From NCBI GenBank assembly GCA_021325635.1, contig JAJPGV010000015.1, forward strand, positions 62,001-126,000: a stretch of 64,000 bases of DNA, given 5' to 3'. Positions within the stretch are counted from its first letter, which is position 1. Every line of letters starts with the position of its first letter. The notes below the pieces were generated by a model that was not told where the DNA came from, did not search any database, and saw only the letters and a program-made list of their open reading frames with translations. Below, one piece after another: positions 1 to 8,956 of this stretch. The stretch comes from Chloroflexota bacterium (GTDB lineage: Bacteria; Chloroflexota; JAJPGV01). Both the position numbers and the translations under genes were made by a program.

Positions 1-276
1 CTGATCGACCTGAGCCTGCTGCCTGGCGTGCCCTCCTTCCTGCAGGTAGTCGACGCCGTGCGCGAGAGCTTGGTCTTCGAGTCAGTCGTGCTGGCCAGCG
101 AGACTCGAGACCAGGCCCTCTTCGGCGACCTATCACAGCGGCTCGGCGGGCACCAGCTCCATTTCGTGACGCACGAGGAGTTCAAGCAACGTTCAGCGCG
201 GGCGCTCGCTATCGTCAGAACCGGGGAGCAGACACCCTACGCCAACATCGGCTTCATTGCCTCAGTGCCGTTCTGA
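1..276 (+). CDS. rbsD: RbsD/FucU-family sugar mutarotase (D-ribose pyranase-like), 5' partial
   Basis: The reading frame is open from base 1, so the N-terminus lies outside the window. RbsD/FucU proteins interconvert the pyranose and furanose or anomeric forms of ribose or fucose so the sugar can enter catabolism. The visible 91 residues contain the family blocks: a GVPSF segment near the left edge, the THEEFKQ stretch, and the C-terminal RTGEQTPYANIG signature. The stop TGA overlaps the ATG of the following rbsA by one base, so the two are translationally coupled. RbsD versus FucU cannot be separated without the N-terminal half; the ribose assignment rests on the downstream transporter genes. 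Confidence 0.82.
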   Translation: MIDLSLLPGVPSFLQVVDAVRESLVFESVVLASETRDQALFGDLSQRLGGHQLHFVTHEEFKQRSARALAIVRTGEQTPYANIGFIASVPF

Positions 277-1766
277 TGAGCACCGCGACCGCGGAAGCCG
301 CCGTTCAACTCATCGGCATCGGGAAGGCCTTTGCGGGTGTCCAGGCACTCCGAGACGTCTCGCTCACAGCCAGCGCGGGAGCAGTGACGGGGCTGGTTGG
401 CGAAAACGGCGCCGGCAAAACCACGCTGCTCAAGATCCTGGCGGGCGTCTACAAACCGGATCGCGGCCGAATTGCGCTCGGCGGCGTACCGGCCTCATTC
501 AATGATCCGGCCGCCGCCCAAGCGGCCGGGATTGCCATTATCCACCAAGAAGTCAACGTCTTGCCCCACCTTTCGGTGGCGGAGAACATTTACCTCAGCC
601 ACTTGCCTCGCAGGGGGCCATTCGTCGACTGGCCACGGCTGCGTGATGACTGCGCGGCCGTGCTGGACAACCTGCGGGTCAAGCTCGATCCCGAAACGCC
701 GGTGGGAGAGCTCTCGCTGGCACGACAGCAGATGGTCGAAATCGCACGGGCAATCGCTCAACACGCCCGTATCCTGGCGATGGACGAGCCTACCGCCTCT
801 CTCAGCAGCGAAGAGGTCGCCATCTTATTCAGCACGATCCGGCAACTGACGGCTGAGGGCGTGACGGTCATCTTCGTTAGTCACCGCCTCGAGGAAGTGT
901 TCGAGATCGCCGATCCGATCGCCGTGCTTCGTGACGGGCAGATGGTGGGCACGATGCCCAGAGCACAGGCCACGACTGAGCGGGTTATCGAGCTCATGGT
1001 CGGCAGGCCCATCGATCGGCAGTTCCCCAAGGAAGTGGCCGAGGTGGGGCCCGTTGTTTTGGAGGTGGAGCACCTTTCGACGGAGCAGCTGCTTCGAGAC
1101 GTCTCGCTGACCGTGCACCGCGGCGAAGTCGTGGGCCTGGCCGGCCTGGTTGGTGCGGGCCGCACCGAGCTTGCCCGCGCGATCTTCGGGGTCGATCGCC
1201 TGAGCGCGGGAAGCATCCGCATCCAGGGCAGAGAGGTGCGGATTGGCAGCCCCGCCGATGCGATTCGATTGGGCATAGGCTTCGTTCCCGAAGACCGCAA
1301 ACGCAGCGGCCTGCTGCTCCGCTTCCCGCTGTACGCCAACCATACGCTGCCGTCGCTCAGACGCTTTGTGCGCTCGGGAAGAGTCGTTAAGCGGCTCGAG
1401 ACGAGCGCGTTTCAGCGCTGGACGAAAGAGCTGAGCATCCACGCCCGCGACGCTCTGGAAGAAGCCCGCGATCTGAGTGGCGGCAACCAGCAGAAGGTGG
1501 TGCTGGCGAAATGGCTGGAGCTCTCTCCCCAGCTGCTCATCTTGGACGAGCCAACCCGCGGCATCGACGTCGGGGCGAAAGTCGAGATCTACGACATCAT
1601 GAACCGCCTGGTGAAGTCCGGCACCGCGATCCTGATGATCTCCTCTGACTTGCCGGAAGTCCTCGGGATGAGCGATCGCATCGTGGTCATGCATGAGGGC
1701 CGGATCACCGGCGAATTCGCACGTGGCGCCGCCCGCGAGCAGGTCATGGAGGCGGCAATCGCATGA
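276..1766 (+). CDS. rbsA: Ribose/monosaccharide ABC transporter, double ATP-binding subunit
   Basis: This is a 496-residue tandem ATPase that powers sugar import at the inner face of the membrane. Residues 42-49 (GENGAGKT) form the first Walker A motif, and the first Walker B/D-loop is AMDEPTASL near 168-176. The second domain has the degenerate Walker A GLVGAGRTE near 290, an intact LSGGNQQK signature and LILDEPTRGID. The intact first and weak second P-loop is typical of the RbsA/MglA/XylG family (about 500 residues). Its ATG overlaps the rbsD stop and its end overlaps rbsC by 4 bases. Substrate specificity within the monosaccharide family is inferred from neighbours. Confidence 0.95.
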   Translation: MSTATAEAAVQLIGIGKAFAGVQALRDVSLTASAGAVTGLVGENGAGKTTLLKILAGVYKPDRGRIALGGVPASFNDPAAAQAAGIAIIHQEVNVLPHLSVAENIYLSHLPRRGPFVDWPRLRDDCAAVLDNLRVKLDPETPVGELSLARQQMVEIARAIAQHARILAMDEPTASLSSEEVAILFSTIRQLTAEGVTVIFVSHRLEEVFEIADPIAVLRDGQMVGTMPRAQATTERVIELMVGRPIDRQFPKEVAEVGPVVLEVEHLSTEQLLRDVSLTVHRGEVVGLAGLVGAGRTELARAIFGVDRLSAGSIRIQGREVRIGSPADAIRLGIGFVPEDRKRSGLLLRFPLYANHTLPSLRRFVRSGRVVKRLETSAFQRWTKELSIHARDALEEARDLSGGNQQKVVLAKWLELSPQLLILDEPTRGIDVGAKVEIYDIMNRLVKSGTAILMISSDLPEVLGMSDRIVVMHEGRITGEFARGAAREQVMEAAIA

Positions 1767-2779
1767 TCGGCAAGAGCAGTCTGATAAAGCCTCGCCTGCA
1801 GGTTGAAAGCGAGCTTGCGCCCTCGCGGACGGCCAGCGTGCTGGCCAAGGCGGTACGTGCCGCCCTAAGTTATGGGCTGCTGCTGGGCCTTGTCGCAATC
1901 GCGCTCATCTTGGCTAGTGTTTCGCCTACCTTCCTCACTCGCACGAACCTCCTGAACGTCGCCTTACAAGCGTCAGTCGTCGCGGTGATGGCCTTCGGCG
2001 AGACGTTTGTGATCCTCACGGCCGGCATTGACTTATCGGTCGGTTCGGTTCTCGGGCTGACCGGGGTCGTCATGGCCAGCACAACCAACCATTTCGGCAC
2101 GCCTTTGGGGATCCTGACGGGCCTGGCCCTGGGCGCCATGCTCGGCACAGTCAGCGGACTATTCATCACGCAGGCCAAAATGGCGCCCTTCATCGCTACC
2201 CTGGCGATGCTGGCTATTGGCCGCGGACTTACCTACGTGTTCACCAACGGCCAGCCCATTCTGGTCCACTCGCCAACGTTCAACTTCTTCGGACAAGGCT
2301 CGGTCGTGGACGTTCCGGTCCCGGTGATCCTGATGTTTGCCATTTTTGCCGTCTGTTGGGTCATCCTGACGCAAACACGCTTCGGTCGGTACGTCCTGGC
2401 TATTGGCGGCAACCCTGAAGTAACACGCCTCAGCGGTATTCCGATCAGGCGCTACGTCACCATGGTCTACGCCCTGACAGGGCTGCTCGCCGCCGTGGGC
2501 GGCCTCATCCTGACGGCTCGTCTGGGAACCGGGGATCCCAACGGTGGAATCGGCTACGAGTTGGACGTCATTGCCGCCGTCGTCATCGGCGGCACGAGCC
2601 TGGCCGGCGGCCGGGGCAGCGTATTCCGGACGCTCCTGGGCGCGCTCATCATGGCCGTCGTCGCAAACGGACTTGTGCTCCTGAACGTGAACCCATTTTG
2701 GAGTCAGGCCGTTCGTGGTTGCATCATCCTGGTCGCCGTGCTCGCCGATAGCGTCCAGCGGAAATCATGGTACGAGTAA
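1763..2779 (+). CDS. rbsC: Ribose/monosaccharide ABC transporter permease
   Basis: A 338-residue membrane subunit of the CUT2 family that pairs with the double ATPase encoded just upstream. It has about ten hydrophobic segments and the family block ETFVILTAGIDLSVGSVLG near residues 75-93, plus the GTSLAGGRGS motif near 278. The ATG lies 4 bases inside rbsA (ATGA overlap). No periplasmic sugar-binding protein (RbsB) or ribokinase follows; they may lie before base 1. After the stop there are 123 bases without a convincing gene before the next ORF. Confidence 0.94.
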   Translation: MIGKSSLIKPRLQVESELAPSRTASVLAKAVRAALSYGLLLGLVAIALILASVSPTFLTRTNLLNVALQASVVAVMAFGETFVILTAGIDLSVGSVLGLTGVVMASTTNHFGTPLGILTGLALGAMLGTVSGLFITQAKMAPFIATLAMLAIGRGLTYVFTNGQPILVHSPTFNFFGQGSVVDVPVPVILMFAIFAVCWVILTQTRFGRYVLAIGGNPEVTRLSGIPIRRYVTMVYALTGLLAAVGGLILTARLGTGDPNGGIGYELDVIAAVVIGGTSLAGGRGSVFRTLLGALIMAVVANGLVLLNVNPFWSQAVRGCIILVAVLADSVQRKSWYE

Positions 2780-2902
2780 CCCGAAGCAATGACGCCTGGC
2801 TGCATTGGCTCAAAAACCGGAGCGTCAGGGAACGACACAGCGGCGGCATGACCGTCTGGGAGCAAGCCCATTTGCCCACTACCACTAGCGGAGTGAACTG
2901 AC

Positions 2903-3298
2903 ATGGAACAGACTGCCTACGGCTTCGGTAAACACGTGAACCTGCCCTACGAGGAAGCCCTCGATCGCACCAAAGACGCGCTGAAGACGCAGGGTTTCGG
3001 GATCCTCACCGAGATCGACGTCAAGAAGACGATGAAAGAGAAGCTGGATGCGGATTTCCAACCGTACGCCATCCTCGGCGCCTGCAACCCGCCGCTGGCC
3101 CACAGGGCCCTGACCACCGAACCAGGGATCGGGCTGTTGCTGCCCTGCAACGTGGTGGTTCACCAGGAGGGCAATGGTTCGCGGGTGATGGTCATGGACC
3201 CCGAGGCAGCGCTCGGCATCGTGCATAATCCGGCGCTCGAAGTCGTCGCTCGCGAAGCCAAGTCGCGCCTGCGCAAGGCGCTGGACGAGCTGGCCTGA
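2903..3298 (+). CDS. DUF302 family protein
   Basis: A 131-residue soluble protein matching the DUF302 family: an N-terminal half with the block LPYEEALDRTKDALKTQGFG and a central ACNPPLAHRAL motif, then LLLPCNVVVHQ. DUF302 proteins are compact alpha/beta proteins of unknown biochemical role, often found near redox or metal-handling genes. A GGAG lies 9 bases before the ATG. The stop overlaps a possible ATG (3298) of the next reading frame. Two cysteines (in ACNPP and LPCN) are conserved positions in this family as I know it; no ligand can be assigned. Confidence 0.85.
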   Translation: MEQTAYGFGKHVNLPYEEALDRTKDALKTQGFGILTEIDVKKTMKEKLDADFQPYAILGACNPPLAHRALTTEPGIGLLLPCNVVVHQEGNGSRVMVMDPEAALGIVHNPALEVVAREAKSRLRKALDELA

Positions 3299-3432
3299 TG
3301 CGCTGTGTCCCGCACTCGATGTCCGGACGCTCTCTCCAATCGCCCGCACGCTTCTTACGACTAGGGCTAAAGCAGCGTGACGTTCGGGCGCCATTCTTGC
3401 CGGCACTAGGTGTGCGGAGGAGCGAGACGAGC

Positions 3433-3738
3433 ATGAACGTGGGCGATCTCCTGTCCGACCTCCACAGCGACGACGACCATGTCCGCTGGAGAGCCACTGG
3501 CGAGCTTGGGAAGAGCGGGCCGAGCATCGTGGACGCTGTGCTGGAAGACCTCTGCCACAGCGTTCTCGATGAGCGGCTGTGCCAGGCCTATCTGTTCATC
3601 TTCGAGCAGCAGCATTCGCTGGCGACGGTCGAGCGGTTGAGGCGGGTGATAGAGGCCCTTCGCACACGGGAGTTTCGAGTCGCGGCTCCGGTAGAGGCAG
3701 CGCGAGCGCTGGAGCGCCGCCAGGCACGGCGCCGCTGA
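3433..3738 (+). CDS. Small HEAT-repeat-like protein
   Basis: A 101-residue acidic, helical protein. The first 35 residues resemble one HEAT repeat (LLSDLHSDDDHVRWRATGEL followed by a GPSIVDAV turn), and the rest is helical and ends in a basic tail. The ATG at 3433 is preceded by a GGAGGAG-like Shine-Dalgarno at 3416-3422. The frame stays open back to an ATG at 3298 that overlaps the DUF302 stop, so a 146-residue form is possible, but the extra 45 residues look non-native. No function can be given; single HEAT units usually mediate protein contacts. Confidence 0.6.
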   Translation: MNVGDLLSDLHSDDDHVRWRATGELGKSGPSIVDAVLEDLCHSVLDERLCQAYLFIFEQQHSLATVERLRRVIEALRTREFRVAAPVEAARALERRQARRR

Positions 3739-3789
3739 CGCCGGATGGGGAGATGGCGAATGGGTCCTCGTGGTTACGCCAAAAGGCGC

Positions 3790-3811
3790 GCCGGCACTGC
3801 ATTTTGCCGGC
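3790..3811. terminator. Bidirectional terminator hairpin between convergent genes
   Basis: Seven-base arms GCCGGCA and TGCCGGC flank an 8-base loop. The hairpin sits between the convergent ends of the HEAT-like gene (3738) and the permease gene (3820). There is no clear U-run on either side, so it is a terminator by position and stem strength only. Confidence 0.5.
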
Positions 3812-3819
3812 CAAGATAG

Positions 3820-4614
3820 CTAGCTCGATCGCTCTGGTCGCCAGGATTGGTAGTGGTCTTCGATCTTCTTGAAGAGCGCGGTCAGGACCATGCCGGCGCC
3901 GGCGATGATGACGATGCCCACGAACACCTTGTCGGTCTGAAACGTATTGCCGGCAACGGCGATCAGATAGCCCACGCCGGCCGTGGCGGCGTACAGCTCG
4001 CCCACGACGATGCCGACGAGCGCGTGCCCCAGTCCCAGCCGGATCCCGCCCAAGATGAAGGGCACCGAGCTCGGCAGGGCAATCGTCTTGAATACCTGCA
4101 CGTCCGTAGCCCCGAATGACCGCGCCATCTTGAGCTGGCTGGCGTCCAGGGTCTTCATCCCGGTAATGGTGCTGATGAGAATCGCGAAGATAGCGCCAAG
4201 GTAGACGATGGCGATCTTGGAATTGATGCCGATCCCCAGCCAGATGATCATCAGGGGCAGCAGCGCCACGCGGGGAGTTGCGTAGAAAAAGTTGACGAAT
4301 GGATCCAGCACCGCCTCCAGCGGCTTGTACCAGCCCATGAGGATGCCAAACGGAATCCCGATCACGATAGCCAAGGCGAACCCGTATAGGAACTCCACGC
4401 CGCTGACGGCACAGTCATGTCCCAGCTCACCGTTGGCGATCAGCACACGAAAGGCATGCAGGATGCGGCTCGGTGAGCTGCTGAACAATGGGTTCACCGC
4501 TCCGCTGCTGCCCGCCCATTCCCACAACGCCAGGAAGGCGATAACCGCCGTTCCGCCCAGGATGGCGCTGCTGTGTGCCTTATAGGTTCGAGCCAGCCAA
4601 CCCGCCTGCGGCAC
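3820..4614 (-). CDS. ABC transporter permease, NitT/TauT/SsuC type
   Basis: A 264-residue inner-membrane permease of the nitrate/sulfonate/taurine/aromatic-acid import family, with about six hydrophobic segments. The loop that contacts the ATPase reads ARSFGATDVQVFKTIALPSS, a textbook EAA-type loop with the usual ALPS ending. The frame runs open to 4971, but I place the start at the GTG at 4614. It gives the family length, has an AGGCGGAG site 6 bases upstream, and avoids overlapping the divergent MFS gene. No ATPase or solute-binding protein is adjacent, so it may borrow partners, for example the related ATPase near 49.4 kb. The substrate is unknown. Confidence 0.9.
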   Translation of the reverse strand: MPQAGWLARTYKAHSSAILGGTAVIAFLALWEWAGSSGAVNPLFSSSPSRILHAFRVLIANGELGHDCAVSGVEFLYGFALAIVIGIPFGILMGWYKPLEAVLDPFVNFFYATPRVALLPLMIIWLGIGINSKIAIVYLGAIFAILISTITGMKTLDASQLKMARSFGATDVQVFKTIALPSSVPFILGGIRLGLGHALVGIVVGELYAATAGVGYLIAVAGNTFQTDKVFVGIVIIAGAGMVLTALFKKIEDHYQSWRPERSS

Positions 4615-4687
4615 CTCGAGCTCCGCCTGTTCAGCTGAGATGTAAACCTGCTCTTTGAACAGGTGCCTACTGGCTGCCACATCCACA

Positions 4688-4708
4688 TAATATCGTAGTA
4701 CGATATTA
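4688..4708. promoter_or_regulatory. Perfect 21-bp palindrome in divergent promoter region (operator candidate)
   Basis: Ten-base arms TAATATCGTA and TACGATATTA surround one central G. This AT-rich island in a high-GC region lies 28 bases upstream of the MFS start (4736) and 74 bases upstream of the divergent permease start (4614). Arms of the type ATATCGTA/TACGATAT are typical of dimeric repressor operators, for instance of some PadR-like regulators. That family assignment is a guess, and no regulator gene is adjacent. Confidence 0.6.
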
Positions 4709-4735
4709 ATAGCTTCGACTCCTGACTTATCATAG

Positions 4736-6034
4736 GTGCATGGCGCCGTTTCGATTCCGTTCGCGGCAGCCTCTCCGATAGCCCTTTCGCCTCCAGCCGC
4801 GCAGCCAGCTGCTGGGCAGCGGGCCGGCCGGTTTGGCGCCTTTGCTTCACCATCCTTCCGCCATTGCTGGAGCGCATCGCTGGCCAACAACGTCGGCACC
4901 TGGATGCAGATCACCGCCACCGGCTGGTTGGTGCTCGAGATCAGCAACTCGCCCCGCAGCCTGGGCATCACCGTCGCCCTGCAAGGGCTGCCGGTCCTGG
5001 TCTTCGCCCTGGTGGGCGGCGTGTTCGCCGACCGGCTGGACCGCTACCGGCTGGTGGTCGGCGCGCAGGCCAGCCTGGTCGTGCCCGACGTGCTCCTGGC
5101 CATCTTGGTCGCTACCCACCAGGTACGTGTCGAGCACCTCTATGTGTACTCACTGGTCACCGGTTTCCTAAGCAGCGTGTCCAACCCCGCCCGTCGATCC
5201 CTGCTGCCGCACCTGGTGCGGCGGGACCAGCTCCTGTCGGCCATGGCCCTGGACAGCACCCTGTGGAACGGAGCAGCCATCGTCGGGCCGTCTCTGGCCG
5301 GCCTACTGATTGCCAGCTGGGGATTGGAATGGCCCTTTTATGTAAATGTGGCGAGCGACGTTCTGGCCCTCGCGTTCCTCCTATTGATTCGGGATCGCGC
5401 GCCCAAAATCGTGCAGACGACGTCCGCATGGAAGAACGTCGGCGAGGGGCTGCAGTACGCCTGGAACACAGCCTCGGTGCGCTGGTTGCTGCTGGTTACT
5501 GCCGCGGTCGCCTTTCTCGGCAGATCCTATTTTCCCCTGGCGCCCGTGTTTGCGCGCGACGTGTTCCACGCGGGGGCGGAAGGCCTAGGCCTCATCAGCA
5601 CCGTGCCAGCGGTCGGGACCGTGGCCGGATCGGTGGCGCTGGCCTTCTTTGCCACCTCCGTCAACCGCAACTGGCTGCTGTTCGCCGCCACGGTCACGGC
5701 GTTCGTCCTGGCGGGTTACGCCCTCTCGCCGGTGCTGCTCATGGCACTGCCGTTCCTGTTCGTCGTCGGCGCCAGCGGCTTCGCGGCCCAGACCATGGCC
5801 AGCACGCTGCTGCAGCAGACGGTGGCGGAAAGCATGCGCGTCCGCGTGATGAGCCTGTTCGCCGCCTGCACCCTGGCCGCATGGCGCCTGGCGGCGCTGC
5901 CCTACGGGCTGATGGCCCAGCAGTGGGGCGCGCCTGTGGCCGCCACGAGCGGCGCCGTGCTGCTATTCCTGGTGCTGGTGCCATCGATGCGCAGCGTGGG
6001 CTTCCGCCAGCGTCCCGCCATTGCCAGCGCATGA
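4736..6034 (+). CDS. MFS transporter, EntS/MFS_3 type exporter
   Basis: A 432-residue major facilitator protein with twelve predicted membrane segments. The N-terminal core SFRHCWSASLANNVGTWMQ and the loop GGVFADRLDRYRL are the first-helix and motif-A regions typical of the MFS_3 (EntS-like) export family, which exports siderophores, drugs or metabolites. The start is the GTG at 4736, just after the 21-bp palindrome, so a repressor at that site would control it. The first 25 residues are alanine- and proline-rich and could be leader sequence. It converges on the P-type ATPase gene with a 39-base gap. The substrate cannot be read from sequence. Confidence 0.87.
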   Translation: MHGAVSIPFAAASPIALSPPAAQPAAGQRAGRFGAFASPSFRHCWSASLANNVGTWMQITATGWLVLEISNSPRSLGITVALQGLPVLVFALVGGVFADRLDRYRLVVGAQASLVVPDVLLAILVATHQVRVEHLYVYSLVTGFLSSVSNPARRSLLPHLVRRDQLLSAMALDSTLWNGAAIVGPSLAGLLIASWGLEWPFYVNVASDVLALAFLLLIRDRAPKIVQTTSAWKNVGEGLQYAWNTASVRWLLLVTAAVAFLGRSYFPLAPVFARDVFHAGAEGLGLISTVPAVGTVAGSVALAFFATSVNRNWLLFAATVTAFVLAGYALSPVLLMALPFLFVVGASGFAAQTMASTLLQQTVAESMRVRVMSLFAACTLAAWRLAALPYGLMAQQWGAPVAATSGAVLLFLVLVPSMRSVGFRQRPAIASA

Positions 6035-6073
6035 TCCGCTGCGCTGGCTGCAGCCGCCCCTCGTCAAGCTGTC

Positions 6074-8956
6074 CTAAGCCTCCGCGCGAGGCTCGGCCGG
6101 CAACGAGTGCGGCCAGCCCTGGTGCACAACGCGTCTGCGCACCAGCCACTTGCGAAGCTCCTCCAGTAGGAAGACAGGCAGGGCCAGCAGCGCCAGCACT
6201 GCCCACCAACCGGCACCCACCGCCGTGGTGTTGAAGAGCTCCTGAAACCAGGGCACATAGATCACGATCGCGGTGAGGATGAGCTCGAAGATGATGCCCG
6301 ACAGCAGAAACCAGTTAGACAGGAGACCCAACCGGAACACGGACGTCCGCTCAGCGCGGCAGGCGAAGGCGTTGCCTACCTGCATCAGCACGATGCCCAG
6401 GAAGACCACGGTGGTCGCGCCACTCCCAATCACACCACCAACCGGGCCTGCCTCCCATCTCCAGCCATGCATCAGCAGGAACGAGAAGAATGCCCCGAGC
6501 ACCACAGCGGTCGTCATCAGCCCCAGGAAGCCGTAGCCTCGCGCCAGCGCGCCCAGGCTGAGCAGCCGCTCGTCCCGCTTGCGAGGTCCGCGGGTCATCA
6601 CGTCCGGTTCAGAGCGCTCTACGCCCAGCGCCAGCGCCGGGAGGGTCTCAGTCCCGAGGTCTATCGCCAGTATCTGCATGACCGTGAGCGGCAGGGGCGT
6701 ATGGAACAGGGCAAAAAAGACGTACGGGATAGCCTCGGGTGAGAGATGAGCAAAGATGTACACGATGAACTTGCGCATGTTGTCGAAGATGGTGCGTCCT
6801 TCTTCCACGGCGGCGACGATGGTGGCGAAGTTGTCGTCGGCCAGCACCATCTCGGCCGCCTCCCTCGCTACGTCCGTTCCGGACTGGCCCATGGCTACGC
6901 CGATGTCGGCCTTCTTCAGCGCCGGGGCATCGTTGACGCCGTCCCCGGTCACCGCCACAACCTCGCCCAGCTCTTGCAGCGCCGCGACGATGCGCAGCTT
7001 GTGCTCGGGCGTCGCCCGAGCGAATACGGGCTCATCGTGCACCAGGACAAGGCGCAGGTCAACGTCTGATATCGCGTCGATCTGCGCGCCTTCGATCACG
7101 CGGCAGTCTCGCTCGGTCACGATGCCCACCTGACGGGCAATGGACTCCGCGGTGAGCCCATAGTCGCCAGTGATCATCACCACCCGGATGCCGGCCGACC
7201 GGCACCTGGCCACCGCTCCGGGGACCTCTTGGCGTGGCGGGTCTTGCATGCCCGTAAGCCCCACGAAGACGAGGTCCTGCTCCACCTGGCCCGGTACCAG
7301 CTCGGGCAGGAGGGCTTCGTCTTCAGGCGGAAGGTTGCGATACGCCATAGCCAGGACCCGCAAGCCCTTTCGAGCCATCGTGTCGTTCACGCTCACCGCT
7401 TCACGCCTCAAGTCGGCCGTCAGAGGAACCTCGCGGTCTCCGACGAGCGCCGCGGAGCAATGGGCGATCAATTCCAGCGGCGCCCCTTTCACGTGCACCA
7501 CCAGGTGCCCCGTCGTCGGATCGGCGCGGTGAATGGTCGACATCCGCTTGCGGCGCGGCTCAAAGGCGAGCTGACGAACCAAAGGGAAACGAGCCAGATC
7601 TTCTTCGTGTTTCAAGCCGGCCTTGGATGCAGCCACGAGCAGCGCGGCCTCGGTTGGATCGCCGATCGCCTGCCAGCGGCCGGCGTGATCCGCCGCCGGG
7701 CGAAGGCGGGCCGCGTTGCACAGATACCCGGCTCGCAGCATCGGGATAAAGTACCGCCGCTCTTCGGGCGTCAGAGGGCCATGCTCGCCGAGTAACTCAC
7801 CCTGCAGCTCATAGCCCGCGCCAGTCACCTCCGCCGTGCAGCCATTCGGCACCCACAACGCCCGCACGGTCATCTCGTTCTCGGTCAGCGTTCCTGTCTT
7901 GTCGGTGCACACCACCGTGCAGGCGCCAAGGGTTTCCACGGCCGAAAGGCGCTTGACGATGGCCTGCCGCCCAGCCATTCGCTGCACACCCATAGCCAGA
8001 GCCAAGGTCATCGTCGGCAGGAGACCCTCCGGCACGTTCCCGATGACGATGCCCACGGCGAACAGGGCGCCGGCCTGGAGTGACAGCCCGGCGAACCAAT
8101 GCCCCACGGCGAAGAACACGCCGCCCATGGCGACGGATAGGATCGTGACCTGCCGGGCAACCCGCGCTACTTCTAGCTCCAATGGACTTGGTCCCTGCCG
8201 CATGGCCTGCGTCAGGTGCGCGATGCGGCCGAATTCCCGCGCCATGCCCGTGGCAGCCACCACCGCCCGTCCATTGCCACTGGATACCGACGTGCCGGCG
8301 AAGATCATGTTGTGCGCCTGCACGACAGGCACAGTCGCACTGGTCTCTGGGAGATGCGTCTTGTGCACCGGGTGCGACTCGCCGGTCAGGCTCGACTCGT
8401 CGACGCGCAGGTCTGCCGCTTCAACCAGACGAGCGTCGGCCGAAATGCGATCTCCTTCCGCAATCAACAGCACGTCGCCGGGAACGAGAGCGTCTGCGGA
8501 GACGCGCGCCTCCAGCCCTGACCTGACTACCGTCGCCACGTCGGGCAGCAGCTTCTTCAGGGCCGCGACCGCCCGCTCGGCGCGATGCTCCTGCCAGAAG
8601 CCGAACAACCCGTTGAGCACAATGACCGCAACGATGGCCACGGCCAGATTCGGCAAGCCAATCAACATCGACAGCGTGCTCGCCGCCCACAGCAGGAGGG
8701 CAAACAGGTGGATGAATTGGCCAAAGAACTGCCGCAGCGCGCGCCGGCCCGGCACCTCCTCGATTCGGTTGGGCCCGAATCGCTGCGCCCTGTCGTTGAC
8801 TTCGCGCTCGTCGAGCCCGGCCGAGCCTACCGCCAGCGCCGCGTATACCTCATTGACGGGGAGCGGTGGGAGGACAGATGGCGATCCCAGCGCATAGCCA
8901 TCGGGCCTTTCGGCGACACCCGCCGTCGGTCTCGAGCCCGCTAGCTCCGCCTGCAT
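6074..8956 (-). CDS. P-type cation ATPase, Na,K/H,K-ATPase-like (P2) catalytic subunit
   Basis: A 960-residue P-type ATPase with an N-terminal cation-ATPase domain, the actuator loop (DESSLTGES), the phosphorylation motif CTDKTGTLTENEMTV, the nucleotide-domain KGAP, the hinge TGDGVNDAPALKKADIG and about ten membrane segments. Transmembrane 4 reads GNVPEGLLPT, and segments 5-6 read LSPEAIPY and IDLGTETLP. These follow the animal Na,K-ATPase pattern more closely than the calcium-pump one. The glutamate of segment 5 and the first aspartate of segment 6 are kept. No beta subunit is nearby. The ion (Na, K, H or Ca) is not decidable here. An ATG with GAGGGG 7 bases upstream supports the start. The 223 bases beyond it show no gene. 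Confidence 0.93.
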   Translation of the reverse strand: MQAELAGSRPTAGVAERPDGYALGSPSVLPPLPVNEVYAALAVGSAGLDEREVNDRAQRFGPNRIEEVPGRRALRQFFGQFIHLFALLLWAASTLSMLIGLPNLAVAIVAVIVLNGLFGFWQEHRAERAVAALKKLLPDVATVVRSGLEARVSADALVPGDVLLIAEGDRISADARLVEAADLRVDESSLTGESHPVHKTHLPETSATVPVVQAHNMIFAGTSVSSGNGRAVVAATGMAREFGRIAHLTQAMRQGPSPLELEVARVARQVTILSVAMGGVFFAVGHWFAGLSLQAGALFAVGIVIGNVPEGLLPTMTLALAMGVQRMAGRQAIVKRLSAVETLGACTVVCTDKTGTLTENEMTVRALWVPNGCTAEVTGAGYELQGELLGEHGPLTPEERRYFIPMLRAGYLCNAARLRPAADHAGRWQAIGDPTEAALLVAASKAGLKHEEDLARFPLVRQLAFEPRRKRMSTIHRADPTTGHLVVHVKGAPLELIAHCSAALVGDREVPLTADLRREAVSVNDTMARKGLRVLAMAYRNLPPEDEALLPELVPGQVEQDLVFVGLTGMQDPPRQEVPGAVARCRSAGIRVVMITGDYGLTAESIARQVGIVTERDCRVIEGAQIDAISDVDLRLVLVHDEPVFARATPEHKLRIVAALQELGEVVAVTGDGVNDAPALKKADIGVAMGQSGTDVAREAAEMVLADDNFATIVAAVEEGRTIFDNMRKFIVYIFAHLSPEAIPYVFFALFHTPLPLTVMQILAIDLGTETLPALALGVERSEPDVMTRGPRKRDERLLSLGALARGYGFLGLMTTAVVLGAFFSFLLMHGWRWEAGPVGGVIGSGATTVVFLGIVLMQVGNAFACRAERTSVFRLGLLSNWFLLSGIIFELILTAIVIYVPWFQELFNTTAVGAGWWAVLALLALPVFLLEELRKWLVRRRVVHQGWPHSLPAEPRAEA

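Noticed and set aside
4615-4971. Long N-terminal extension of the permease gene
   Set aside because: It overlaps the palindrome and the MFS start, its sequence is not membrane-protein-like, and the GTG at 4614 has a proper Shine-Dalgarno and gives the family length.
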